Source of the DNA: Rhodeus uyekii
Lineage: Eukaryota; Chordata; Actinopteri; Cypriniformes; Acheilognathidae
DNA length: 64,000 nucleotides
NCBI GenBank assembly: GCA_037043235.1
Contig: JAWRVZ010000135.1
Coordinates: 1,599,501-1,663,500 of the forward strand
Reading direction: 5' to 3'
Positions within the stretch are counted from its first letter, which is position 1. Each line of letters opens with the position of its first letter. This document shows positions 13,501 to 21,052 of the stretch, one piece after another. A program made the translations under genes and the position numbers. The notes below the pieces were generated by a model, which saw only the letters and a list, made by a program, of their open reading frames with translations, was not told where the DNA came from and did no database searches.

Positions 13501-14909
13501 ACACGTCTCCGGGCTCTGGACACCCAGGCAGCCAGCGAACCCTCTCGCTCCTACAAGATCGCTATTGGTGGCCCAGAATGGACCGCGATGTCTCCCAGTA
13601 TGTCAGAGGATGCTCAGTCTGCGCCACCACCAAATCACCACGCCATCTTCCAGAAGGCAAACTCCAACCCCTGCCGATACCCCGCCGACCCTGGTCACAC
13701 ATTGCAGTGGATTTCATGACCGATTTACCACCATCTGACGGCAAGACATGCATCCTTGTAGTGGTAGATCGGTTTTCTAAAGCTTGCAAATTGATACCCC
13801 TCAAGGGCCTCCCCACGGCTTTGGAAACGGCGGAAACCTTGTTTCACCAAGTCTTCCGACACTTTGGCCTCCCGGAAGATATCGTTTCCGACCGAGGACC
13901 CCAATTCATTTCCAGAGTCTGGAAGTCATTTTTTCACCTTCTCGGAGTCTCCGTTAGTCTGAGTTCAGGTTACCACCCCCAGACCAATGGCCAGACTGAG
14001 CGGAAGATCCAGGAAATTGGGAGATATCTGAGATCCTACTGTGGCCACCAACAAGACACCTGGAACCGGTTTCTTCCGTGGGCTGAATACGCCCAAAACT
14101 CACTAAGGCAAGAGTCCACACACCTCACACCGTTTCAGTGCATGTTTGGTTTTCAGCCACCGTTATTCCCTTGGACAGGAGAGCCCACGGAAGTCCCAGC
14201 TGTCCATCACTGGTTCCAGGAGAGCGAGAGGGTATGGGATTCAGCTCACGTTCATCTGCAAAGGGCAGTCCGTAGGCAGAAGATCCAAGCTGACCGCCGA
14301 CGCCTTCCCACACCACGGTACTATCCCGGTCAACTCGTCTGGCTATCAACGAGGGACATTCGCCTACGGCTGCCCTGTCGCAAGCTGAGTCCCCGCTTCA
14401 TAGGTCCTTTCAAAGTGGTGAGGCAGATCAACGAGGTCACTTACCGTCTTCAGTTACCCACACATTACCGAATTTCCCCGTCATTCCATGTGTCTCTCCT
14501 CAAGCCCTTCACTAAACCTCTGTTTCCCTCATCCACAGAGTCTGGTGTTGAGGCTGTACCTCCTCCTCCTGTTGACCCGGCGGACCAGAACATTTACAAA
14601 GTTTCTTCCATCTTGGACTCTCGACGACGGGCCGGCACACTGCAGTACCTCGTAGATTGGGAAGGTTTCGGTCCCGAAGAACGCTCTTGGGTCAACCACG
14701 ATGACATCCTAGATCCAGAGCTCCTGCAAGAATTCCACACCAACAACCCCAACCGTCCAGCCCCCCGGGGTCGAGGCCGGCCCCGTCGTCGTCCGCCGCG
14801 GTCCTCAGGAGCTGCCCGTGGAGGAGGGGGTACTGTCACGGATCCAGCCACACCCCTCGCACCAGACTCATTCACTTCTCACTCACGATCCCAATCACCA
14901 GAATACTGA
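10572..14909 (+). CDS. Gag-Pol polyprotein with chromodomain
   Basis: A single 1,445-residue frame. I start it at the ATG at 10,572, inside the last six bases of the 5' LTR; upstream codons in frame would rely on a TTG. It runs through the polypurine tract and stops 76 bp into the 3' LTR. In order: Gag (about 40-230); a CCHC zinc knuckle at 258-271 (C-x2-C-x4-H-x4-C); aspartic protease with DSG near 313; reverse transcriptase with YLDD at 645-648; RNase H with D795; integrase with H977, H984, C1014, C1017 and the D1047, D1107, E1143 triad (35 residues between the last two); and a chromodomain at about 1341-1395. All key residues are present. There is no frameshift between Gag and Pol, unlike many sushi-like elements, so Gag excess would need another mechanism such as selective proteolysis, as known for Tf1. 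Confidence 0.95.
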   Translation: MTEDRTTQQTQAVTGEASAAESNPLLDVMQAFHHVLQNFASTSASPSPMARPAPFSGKAEECDGFLLQCKLYFEINPRQFETEQAKIAFVISLLTGRALQWARAIWNSNGPVTQSLPAFLHHFKEVFGHAADTVSTNDQLLRLRQGTQSIQDYSLHFRTIAASSGWNEAALLAVYRQGLQPNIRAQLAIYDDRYGLEKFIQKSILVSQNLTVCSPETPMSHSPSPLKEPKPPAPEPMQVDHYRLSPSERERRIRLHLCLYCGGEGHLRAQCLTRPPRPGVSTIHTASIIHKMSLTKVLVTSANLSVPATALMDSGSAGNFISTNLLNKLKAHKTLLDHPFRAHNILGEPLGRGYIRYVSSPIHLQIGWLHHEELTFLVLEGSTTDIVLGRPWMSKHSPLVNWNSGEVLKWSPFCLQQCLSTVQRNPTPADQPDMVTEIPLASTSIESPHNPSCQDIPIEYRAFQDVFSKRLATELPPHRPWDCALDLLPGATFPRGRIYSLSIPEQQAMDEYIKEALRQKFIRPSTSPAASSFFFVGKKDGGLRPCIDYRHLNSLTIRFRYPLPLVPAALEQLRGARIFTKLDLRSAYNLIRIREGDEWKTAFITPSGHYEYLVMPFGLSNAPAVFQGFMNEVFRDFLNIFVIVYLDDILVYSKDISEHHRHVKQVLAKLREHHLFLKLEKCEFLRSSIQFLGYIINQSGVKMDQGKVKAVQNWPQPTTIKELQRFLGFANFYRRFIRNFSIISAPLTSLLQHGPKSLSWTPEATKAFQTLKAAFCTAPTLTHPDPQLPFIVEVDASCTGVGAVLSQRQGEPPRLHPCAYFSKKLSPAERNYDIGNRELLAIKLALEEWRHWLEGANHPFQVITDHRNLEYLREAKRLNPRQARWALFFTRFNFTVTYRPGDKNQKADALSRQFTPDNNPQPPEPVLPPALIVSPIQWTIDHQIAEATREEPAPPGVPEGQLYVPSRLRLPLMDQVHTSPGSGHPGSQRTLSLLQDRYWWPRMDRDVSQYVRGCSVCATTKSPRHLPEGKLQPLPIPRRPWSHIAVDFMTDLPPSDGKTCILVVVDRFSKACKLIPLKGLPTALETAETLFHQVFRHFGLPEDIVSDRGPQFISRVWKSFFHLLGVSVSLSSGYHPQTNGQTERKIQEIGRYLRSYCGHQQDTWNRFLPWAEYAQNSLRQESTHLTPFQCMFGFQPPLFPWTGEPTEVPAVHHWFQESERVWDSAHVHLQRAVRRQKIQADRRRLPTPRYYPGQLVWLSTRDIRLRLPCRKLSPRFIGPFKVVRQINEVTYRLQLPTHYRISPSFHVSLLKPFTKPLFPSSTESGVEAVPPPPVDPADQNIYKVSSILDSRRRAGTLQYLVDWEGFGPEERSWVNHDDILDPELLQEFHTNNPNRPAPRGRGRPRRRPPRSSGAARGGGGTVTDPATPLAPDSFTSHSRSQSPEY
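10580..10588 (+). promoter_or_regulatory. Putative self-primer binding site
   Basis: AGACCGGAC lies two bases after the 5' LTR and is the exact reverse complement of GTCCGGTCT at the predicted start of the transcript. I see no match to the usual tRNA-primer motifs such as TGGTATCAGAG. This layout matches the self-priming known for Tf1 and proposed for vertebrate Tf1/sushi elements. The site lies inside the gag frame. Confidence 0.65.
14820..14830 (+). promoter_or_regulatory. Polypurine tract
   Basis: GGAGGAGGGGG is followed by TAC and then the 3' LTR. This is the expected plus-strand primer position. The tract is translated as part of the polyprotein's Gly-rich tail. Confidence 0.85.
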
Positions 14910-15244
14910 ACACCTGCACCTGCCTAGTCAGCATTCCTTAAATACAAGCTTCACCCTGCAAATCACTGTCCGGTCTCGTCACTGACTGCCAGACTCTCAT
15001 GCCAGCGACAACCCGTGTTGACGCCGTCATTACCGACCCCGATTGTCCAGGATCTCCTTCCGTGAACCTTCAGGCATTCTTCCCGTGATCTCCAGCCCAG
15101 TATTGTCCACTTCCCATCAGATAAGCCTCTCTGCCGCTACCAGTTCTTCTCTACACCTTCAGTCACCAGCTACTTGCTCTGAGTTTGCTTTGTTCAATAA
15201 ACATCATCACCACTCACGTCTGTGTCCGATTGTTTATCATGACA
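14834..15244 (+). repeat. 3' LTR of the chromovirus
   Basis: 411 bp and identical by eye to the 5' LTR. Its poly(A) signal AATAAA is at 15,196-15,201. It contains the last 76 bp of the polyprotein frame including the stop. Its terminal ATGACA reads out into host DNA. Confidence 0.95.
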
Positions 15245-15249
15245 ATTAA
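15245..15249 (+). repeat. Target-site duplication, right copy (ATTAA)
   Basis: Identical to 10,162-10,166, confirming the right boundary of the insertion. Confidence 0.93.
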
Positions 15250-16170
15250 TACCTATAATGACAAACAACCAATAAATAAACTGCAAATAAAAGCATGACA
15301 AACAACCAATTTCATATTTAACAGTTAGGAATCTGTTAATTCATTTTACTATTATTTATGAAAATGCTTTATAATGCATTATACTTTAAATAATGTGTTG
15401 CCATGTTCTTTAAATTGATGACGCTTTCATTTTAAATAGAAAATATTAATTAGTTTGTTTTAAATCGTGATTTAATCGCATTGTAAAGAGGTTGAGAAAC
15501 AGAAGCACAAAATCCTGATCACATTGCTTTACCTTTCCCTTGCATGTCATGTCAAGGGCAGATGCTCTGCGGTCTTCAGCTCCCTGAGACCTTTTCTCTC
15601 TAATCCAGCAATTAACATGAATTAATTAATGATAAAAGGGAGGCCAAAGCAGACCTTGAAGATGCTGTTCTGCCTCGTAAGCATTCTGATCTCTTCTGAA
15701 GGTCACCAAGATCATTACACTGCTTCAGATCTTAGAGCTGAGGAACAATACAATAACTGAACTTTGATAAGCTTGCAGTCTCTCCTTCTTTACTCCTTTT
15801 CTTTTGTCGCTCTCTACCCATATCTCATGTTTCTTTCGTTTCCTTTATCTGTTTCCATTAAGCATCTTTGAAGGTTTTCTACAGAGGTTATTCATAACGC
15901 AGTCTGACTCAAACTCTAATGCAATCAGAAGAGATCAACTGAGATTTGTTTCTTTCATACAGTTTCTGAACATAAACAGCTTTTGTTCAAATAAACGGAA
16001 ACATAAATAATAGACAATTTTACTAATGCTACTAACCACAGAAAAAGTTGCAAAGAGAGAGAAATAAGGTATATATACACTTGCATAGCCATTGCATTTG
16101 TATAATTGTGTGTAAACATTTTGAATGTGTTTTTGTTTGCTGATATACAAAATAAGAGCTGCTTTCTCTT

Positions 16171-16196
16171 CACACACACACACACACACACACACA
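16171..16196. repeat. (CA)13 microsatellite
   Basis: A pure dinucleotide run of 26 bp, directly visible. Confidence 0.95.
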
Positions 16197-16936
16197 AGCA
16201 CACTGGTGCTTCAATGCACGAAAGAAAGAAAAAGTGCAGGGTCGGTCAAGAGGAGACTAAGTTGGCTTGAAAAGTAAAAAAAAGAAAAAAAAGAATTCTC
16301 ATTGCTTAATGACCTCTTCTGCCCCCTGGTGTTCAAATAACATCTGACTACTGGAGACTCACTACGAGAGAAACTGTCTTAAGGGGAGATTCATATTTTT
16401 CCTTTTTCATTATTTTTTCACATTTGAAAAAATGCGTAGATATCCATATAAGAACACTCAATGGATGCAGAACTTGGCATGTACGCTTAAGTTTAATGCA
16501 TTTACTGGGTGAATATAAAATGTTGACCAAGTTCACCTGGAGTTCAGCCCAGAATTCTCTCTGATGGATTCAGTCTCATTGCATAGCCAAATAGTAATAA
16601 CATACTAAAACTCCTAACTCCTTTTAAATCATTTCTTTTTTATTTCCCCTTTACATATTAGTCTAGTAAAGGACATATTGAATAGATAATTCATTCCCTC
16701 TCTACACAGCCACAGTTAATGGCTAGTGATCTTGGACTATTATAAAAGAAAATGTTAAACATTTAAAAGCTTGTTTAATTGTGTAAATATTAAAATATGA
16801 ATGTGTATGTATGATATAATATAACATAATATATTAAAGTATTGATAGTACTTACATTATTCATTTTAAAACAAGACATGTCATATGCTCTGCCATACAA
16901 AGGCAAAATACATTAGCTACACCAACTGAAACTGTC

Positions 16937-16937
<1 letters not shown>

Positions 16938-16985
<48 letters not shown>
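16938..16985. repeat. (TTA)16 microsatellite
   Basis: A pure trinucleotide run of about 48 bp, directly visible. Confidence 0.95.
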
Positions 16986-16986
<1 letters not shown>

Positions 16987-17261
16987 ACCGATGTCAGTTT
17001 TCAAACACCATTTTGACTAAATGTGTAGTTACTGTGTTTTGCCTTTGCGTGGCAGTACTGTGGGCAAGTCACATTTGAGCTTTTCTTTTCTCCATCTCAC
17101 TAAACAAATAAAGTCTGCATTTGTCAGTGATATCACAAAATTTTCAGTGTATATAAACAGTAGGCGATATTGGGAATAGACATTATCAATCTCTAACTGG
17201 AGTGCCCAACATAAAGAAAGACAGAAGACAACAGCTTAAATGTGAAGTGGAAATGACATTG

Positions 17262-17290
17262 AAGGGATAGTTACCAAATGAAAAATGAAT
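17262..17290 (+). repeat. Left part of the 'agttcaccca'-family repeat hit by the DIRS element
   Basis: 'gaagggatagttaccaaatg' followed by 'aaaaatgaat' matches the start of the family. The remainder continues at 22,455 after the DIRS insertion. Confidence 0.65.
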
Positions 17291-17334
17291 GTTCCCTTTC
17301 AGGGAACTCGAGCTGTGTCGAAGCACTAGGGGAA
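17291..17334 (+). repeat. DIRS left terminus, copied in the internal complementary region
   Basis: These 44 bp begin with GTT and contain a small hairpin (GTTCCCT-TTC-AGGGAAC). Their exact reverse complement is at 22,104-22,147. In the DIRS1 replication model the internal copy templates completion of this end. Confidence 0.92.
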
Positions 17335-17469
17335 ATAGCCTTGCGTGAGTCACGTGAAGATCTATGCAACCAATGAGAAGCGAACGCGTGTGAATGCGTC
17401 ACTGCCGGCCGCAGCCGGTGACGTCATGAGGAAGAGCATAAAGCGCGTCTGAAACCGGGGCGCGTCAGC
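17312..17469 (+). repeat. DIRS left inverted terminal repeat (158 bp)
   Basis: It is identical to the reverse complement of 22,248-22,405 over its full length by direct comparison. It carries promoter-like motifs listed separately. Confidence 0.95.
17351..17443 (+). promoter_or_regulatory. Promoter-like cluster in the DIRS terminal repeat
   Basis: CACGTG (17,351-17,356), CCAAT (17,370-17,374), a full TGACGTCA CRE (17,419-17,426) and a TATA-like CATAAAG (17,437-17,443) occur in promoter order before the Gag frame. The right repeat carries the same motifs in opposite orientation. Function is inferred from motif order only. Confidence 0.5.
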
Positions 17470-17541
17470 TCTGAATGCCTTCAGCGTGCTGTGTCTGTGC
17501 GAGAGTGGTTTTTGAGACTTGATAGCTTAAAAAATCAAAGA

Positions 17542-19005
17542 ATGAGTGTGAAAAGTGTGGCGAGAGATGAACAGAGTTTCAGACCGTGTGTTTATCCCTG
17601 TCCTCGTTTTATAACGGGCAGGGATACACATGTAATGTGTGTTATCTGTTTAGGAGTGGAACATGCACGGTCGGCTCTTGAGGGCGCCGGCTGTAAAGAC
17701 TGTGAGCAGTTTTCTCTGCATGTTCTCCGCTCCCGCCTGGCGGTCTGTAACGAGGCCGCCCAGGCTAGTGTTCCCCGGGGTTCGGGACCTGCAGCGGCCG
17801 AGGCGTTGCGGCGCTCTCAGTCCTGGGGTTCACAAATGGATCTCGCTGAGGCTGCTGGGGTGGGTCCGTCCTTACCTCAGCCCTCACGAGACCAAACGGG
17901 TTCCAGTCACGGGCACTCCTCGGGAGATGTTCGTGCTGTGACTCCAACATTAGCTTTGTCGAGTTCCGATAGTGAGATGGACTTAGCTAGTGTTGACCCG
18001 GCAGAGGAGGCTTCGCCACTCTCCTCGCCGGCGTTTGAAGAGCTAGTTGAGGTTGTGGCGCGAGCTGTCTCTCGTCTGGATATTGAATGGCCGGCGGAGA
18101 CCAGAAGCGCCCGTCCTAAAAGAAGTATGTTGGACGAGCGTTATCTGCCGGCTCGCGTCACTCCCCCGCGCCGAGCTATGCCTTTCCTTCCCGATTTGCA
18201 TGCCGAGGTATCCAGATCGTGGGAAAAGCCAGCCTCTGAGAGAGTTCATACACGGAACAGTTCGATGTATACGAATCTCGCAGGGGCTCAAAGCTATTGC
18301 TATGGGGGGATGCAGAAGGTGGATGAGGCGCTTGCGAGCTACCTTGTGCCCCAATCTGCGTCCTCCATTAAAGCTCCGGCGCTCCCCTCCAAGCCGATGC
18401 GCGTCACGTCGTCTTTGGTGGGGAGAGCGTACTCAGCCTCTAGTCAAGCCGCAGCGTGCCTGCACACCACGGCTCTGCTGCAGGCTTATCAGGCTGAGTT
18501 GCTGGGGGACCTCAACGAGGGCGGCGGTATCGGTCCGGAGACAGTGGCAGAGCTGCGCCGGACCGTGGATCTGTCTCTCCGGGCCACTAGGGAGACGGCC
18601 TACTCTGTCGGTCGCTCCATGGCAGCTCTGGTGGCTACGGAGAGACATCTTTGGCTCAATTTGTCTTCCATCAAAGATAGGGACAAATTTGTTTTGCTGG
18701 ACGCTCCTCTGTCCCCTTCGGGCTTGTTCGGCGACGCCGTAAAAAGCGTTGTCGACAAGTTTCAGGAGGCTGCACGACAGCAGGTGGCGTTCAGTAAAGT
18801 TATTCCCCGCCGCCCTCCACGTGAGACCGCCAGTCAAAGGGGGTCTCAGAGCTCTTCACACAGGGCCGCTCAAAAACGAAGTGTCGCCACCCGTCTTCCT
18901 CCGGCTAATCCCGGGGGGTCGGGGCGACAGGCTCAAGCCTCTGGCAAGAGGGGCGATCTGAGGGCTGTCCTGAGCGCTAAGAAGGCTAAGAGCAAGCGGC
19001 CCTGA
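17542..19005 (+). CDS. DIRS ORF1, Gag-like protein
   Basis: 487 residues from the ATG at 17,542; an earlier GTG at 17,491 is in frame but unlikely to be used. Near the N-terminus is a cysteine-histidine cluster, C33-x2-C36-x4-H41-x9-C51-x2-C54, which looks like a zinc-binding module and resembles the N-terminal Cys/His motif of vertebrate DIRS Gag proteins. The middle is rich in Ser, Ala, Arg and Glu with no membrane segment. The last 60 or so residues are strongly basic (Lys/Arg with Gly and Ser), suited to nucleic-acid binding. It would package the element RNA. It ends 55 bp before ORF2, so the downstream frames need reinitiation, splicing or a separate RNA. Position and composition support Gag; sequence similarity could not be tested. 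Confidence 0.8.
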   Translation: MSVKSVARDEQSFRPCVYPCPRFITGRDTHVMCVICLGVEHARSALEGAGCKDCEQFSLHVLRSRLAVCNEAAQASVPRGSGPAAAEALRRSQSWGSQMDLAEAAGVGPSLPQPSRDQTGSSHGHSSGDVRAVTPTLALSSSDSEMDLASVDPAEEASPLSSPAFEELVEVVARAVSRLDIEWPAETRSARPKRSMLDERYLPARVTPPRRAMPFLPDLHAEVSRSWEKPASERVHTRNSSMYTNLAGAQSYCYGGMQKVDEALASYLVPQSASSIKAPALPSKPMRVTSSLVGRAYSASSQAAACLHTTALLQAYQAELLGDLNEGGGIGPETVAELRRTVDLSLRATRETAYSVGRSMAALVATERHLWLNLSSIKDRDKFVLLDAPLSPSGLFGDAVKSVVDKFQEAARQQVAFSKVIPRRPPRETASQRGSQSSSHRAAQKRSVATRLPPANPGGSGRQAQASGKRGDLRAVLSAKKAKSKRP

Positions 19006-19060
19006 CGCCAAGCCGCAACAAGGTGGTGTATCCCTGGAGCAGCTGACCAGTCAGCCCGCC

Positions 19061-21052
19061 ATGGGAAAACCACCCCCTCTGAGGAGGGTCCTAGAGCACT
19101 CCACCCGGGAATCCGGAAATCCCGGCCCAGTGGTGGACATGCCATCAGCACCAGAGGCCAGCCCCGGGAGGCTGGTTCCCCTAGTAGAATTCCGGGATGC
19201 GTGGTCACGGCTACCCGGTATCTCTCAGTGGGTCCTGCGCACGGTCACCTTAGGGTACGCCATTCAGTTCGGGGTCTCACCACCCCAGTTCTCGGGGGTC
19301 CTACAGTCTGCTGTAGGCCCTCAGCAGGCTCTGGTCATGGAACAAGAAGTAGACACTTTGCTGGCGAAAGGGGCCATCGAGTATGTACCCCTCGCAGAGA
19401 GCAAGTCCGGGTTCTACAGCCGGTACTTCATAGTTCCAAAGAAGGATGGAGGGTTGCGGCCCATTCTGGATTTACGTCTCTTGAATCGTGCGGTCAAGCG
19501 TCTAAAGTTCAAAATGCTAACGCTCAAACAGATCGTAGTGCAGATCAGATCCGAGGATTGGTTTGTCACAGTCGACCTCAAGGACGCTTATTTCCATGTC
19601 TCCATCCTTCCGCAACACAGGAAGTTCCTGAGGTTCGCCTTTGGGGGAAAGGCGTACCAGTATCGGGTGCTTCCTTTCGGCCTAGCACTCTCACCCCGCA
19701 CGTTTACGAAAGTCGTGGACGCTGCTCTAGCTCCCCTGCGGTCACGGGGCATCCGTGTCTTAAACTATATAGACGACTGGCTTATTCTGGCCCAGTCGCC
19801 GCAGTTGGCGGAGCAACATCGAGATGTAGTGCTCGCACACATAAAGGAGCTGGGGTTGAGGCTGAACGCCAAGAAGAGTGTCCTTTCTCCTGCTCAGAGA
19901 ACCACCTTCTTGGGAGTCGTCTGGGACTCAGTAGCGATGTCGGCCCGGCTTTCCCCCGGGCGCATCCAAGTTATCTGTTCAGCCGTCAAGAGCATCAAGT
20001 TAGGCCAGCCACTCACTGTCAGACACTTCCAGAGGGTGTTAGGGCTCATGGCAGCGGCTTCCTGCGTCATCCCGTTGGGCCTGCTGCACATGAGACCCCT
20101 GCAGTGGTGGCTAAAGACCAAGGGGTTTTCCCCGAAAGGGAACCCGCTTCGCATTATCAAGGTCACGGGGCGATGCCTACGCGCCTTGAGTATGTGGAAG
20201 AATCCTTGGTTTCTGTCTCAAGGCCCAGTGCTAGGGGCTCTGGCTCGGAGAGTCTCTCTCTCGACAGATGCCTCCCTCTCGGGCTGGGGGGCGGTCTTGA
20301 GAGACCGCTCCTCACAAGGTCTATGGAACAGTCGGCACCAAACCTGGCACATAAACATGTTAGAGTTACTGGCGATCCGCAAAGCACTCCGTGCGTTCCT
20401 ACCGGACCTTCGCGACCACCATGTCACTGTTTTCACCGACAGCATGACTGCGGTTGCGTATATCAATCACCAGGGGGGTCTGCGTTCGCGACCACTTTAC
20501 AAGATGGCGCGACAGATCCTCCTCTGGGCCCAGGGAAAGCTGCTCTCCATCCGGGCGGCTTACATCCCGGGGGTCCAGAATGTGGGAGCAGACGCCCTGT
20601 CGAGACAGGGGGCGAGACCAGGGGAATGGCGACTCCACCCCGAGGTGGTGGAGCAAATTTGGGAAAGGTTCGGAAAGGCACAGGTCGACCTGTTTGCCTC
20701 GGTAGAAAACTCCCATTGCCCTCTGTGGTTTTCACTCACACATCCAGCGCCTCTGGGGCGGGATGCCGTGACGCAGGCATGGCCGAGGTTACGCCTGTAT
20801 GCTTTTCCCCCGATCGCTCTGCTCCCGGGAGTTCTGGCCAAGGTTCGCCGGGACAAGGTCCGTCTCACGCTAGTGGCCCCCCACTGGCCGTCCAGAATAT
20901 GGTTCGCGGACCTTGTGTCCCTCCTCGACGGGGTCCCCTGGGAGATCCCGATCAGGAGGGACCTTCTGTCCCAGGCGGAAGGTTGCATTCTTCACCCGCA
21001 ACCAGGGCCGTTGAAACTGTGGGTCTGGCCCCTGAGGGGGCCCAGCTCATAG
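19061..21052 (+). CDS. DIRS ORF2: reverse transcriptase, RNase H, Dam-like methyltransferase
   Basis: 663 residues from an ATG in good context (CGCCATGG). Reverse transcriptase: 'FIVPKKDGGLRP', 'VDLKDAYFHV', 'LPFGLALSPRTF' and the YIDD active site at 236-239. RNase H: D403, E435, D460 and D511 in the motifs TDAS, MLEL, TDSM and GADALS. C-terminal methyltransferase-like domain: VDLFAS at 542-547 and FPPI at 582-585, the second fitting the (D/N)PPY-type catalytic loop of N6-adenine methyltransferases, but with Phe in the first position. Such a domain is a known feature of DIRS1-type pol proteins, and its activity is uncertain. The protein would copy the RNA into the single-stranded circle precursor. 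It overlaps the recombinase frame. Confidence 0.93.
   Translation: MGKPPPLRRVLEHSTRESGNPGPVVDMPSAPEASPGRLVPLVEFRDAWSRLPGISQWVLRTVTLGYAIQFGVSPPQFSGVLQSAVGPQQALVMEQEVDTLLAKGAIEYVPLAESKSGFYSRYFIVPKKDGGLRPILDLRLLNRAVKRLKFKMLTLKQIVVQIRSEDWFVTVDLKDAYFHVSILPQHRKFLRFAFGGKAYQYRVLPFGLALSPRTFTKVVDAALAPLRSRGIRVLNYIDDWLILAQSPQLAEQHRDVVLAHIKELGLRLNAKKSVLSPAQRTTFLGVVWDSVAMSARLSPGRIQVICSAVKSIKLGQPLTVRHFQRVLGLMAAASCVIPLGLLHMRPLQWWLKTKGFSPKGNPLRIIKVTGRCLRALSMWKNPWFLSQGPVLGALARRVSLSTDASLSGWGAVLRDRSSQGLWNSRHQTWHINMLELLAIRKALRAFLPDLRDHHVTVFTDSMTAVAYINHQGGLRSRPLYKMARQILLWAQGKLLSIRAAYIPGVQNVGADALSRQGARPGEWRLHPEVVEQIWERFGKAQVDLFASVENSHCPLWFSLTHPAPLGRDAVTQAWPRLRLYAFPPIALLPGVLAKVRRDKVRLTLVAPHWPSRIWFADLVSLLDGVPWEIPIRRDLLSQAEGCILHPQPGPLKLWVWPLRGPSS

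Larger units (their letters stand above)
10167..15244 (+). mobile_element. Complete Ty3/gypsy chromovirus (Tf1/sushi-like)
   Basis: A 5,078-bp LTR retrotransposon. Seen directly: two 411-bp LTRs starting TGTCACGG and ending ATGACA, flanked by ATTAA duplications; one open Gag-Pol frame; a polypurine tract next to the 3' LTR; and a C-terminal chromodomain. Domain order is protease, reverse transcriptase, RNase H, integrase, as in Ty3/gypsy (Metaviridae). The chromodomain and the self-primer-like site place it with the vertebrate Tf1/sushi group (inference from architecture). The LTRs read as identical and nothing in the coding frame is broken, so the insertion is young and possibly still competent. 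It sits in gene-free AT-rich DNA, 2 kb from an intact DIRS1-type element. Confidence 0.95.
15250..17261. other. Spacer between the two intact retrotransposons; no gene
   Basis: AT-rich DNA carrying a (CA)13 run at 16,171-16,196 and a (TTA)16 run at 16,938-16,985. Open frames here are short and lack domains. Confidence 0.5.

Noticed and set aside
14594..14875. Minus-strand open frame over the chromodomain
   Set aside because: A shadow of the GC-rich polyprotein frame; Arg/Pro/Gly-rich with no independent support.
18047..18742. 231-codon frame overlapping the DIRS Gag-like ORF
   Set aside because: Out-of-frame shadow; the Gag frame is longer, carries the Cys/His cluster and has a matching position.
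19201..20898. Upstream part of the 950-codon frame as a separate protein
   Set aside because: It lies out of frame inside the RT/RNase H coding region, has no recognised domain and starts only at GTG; kept as a finding about overlapping frames, not as a gene.
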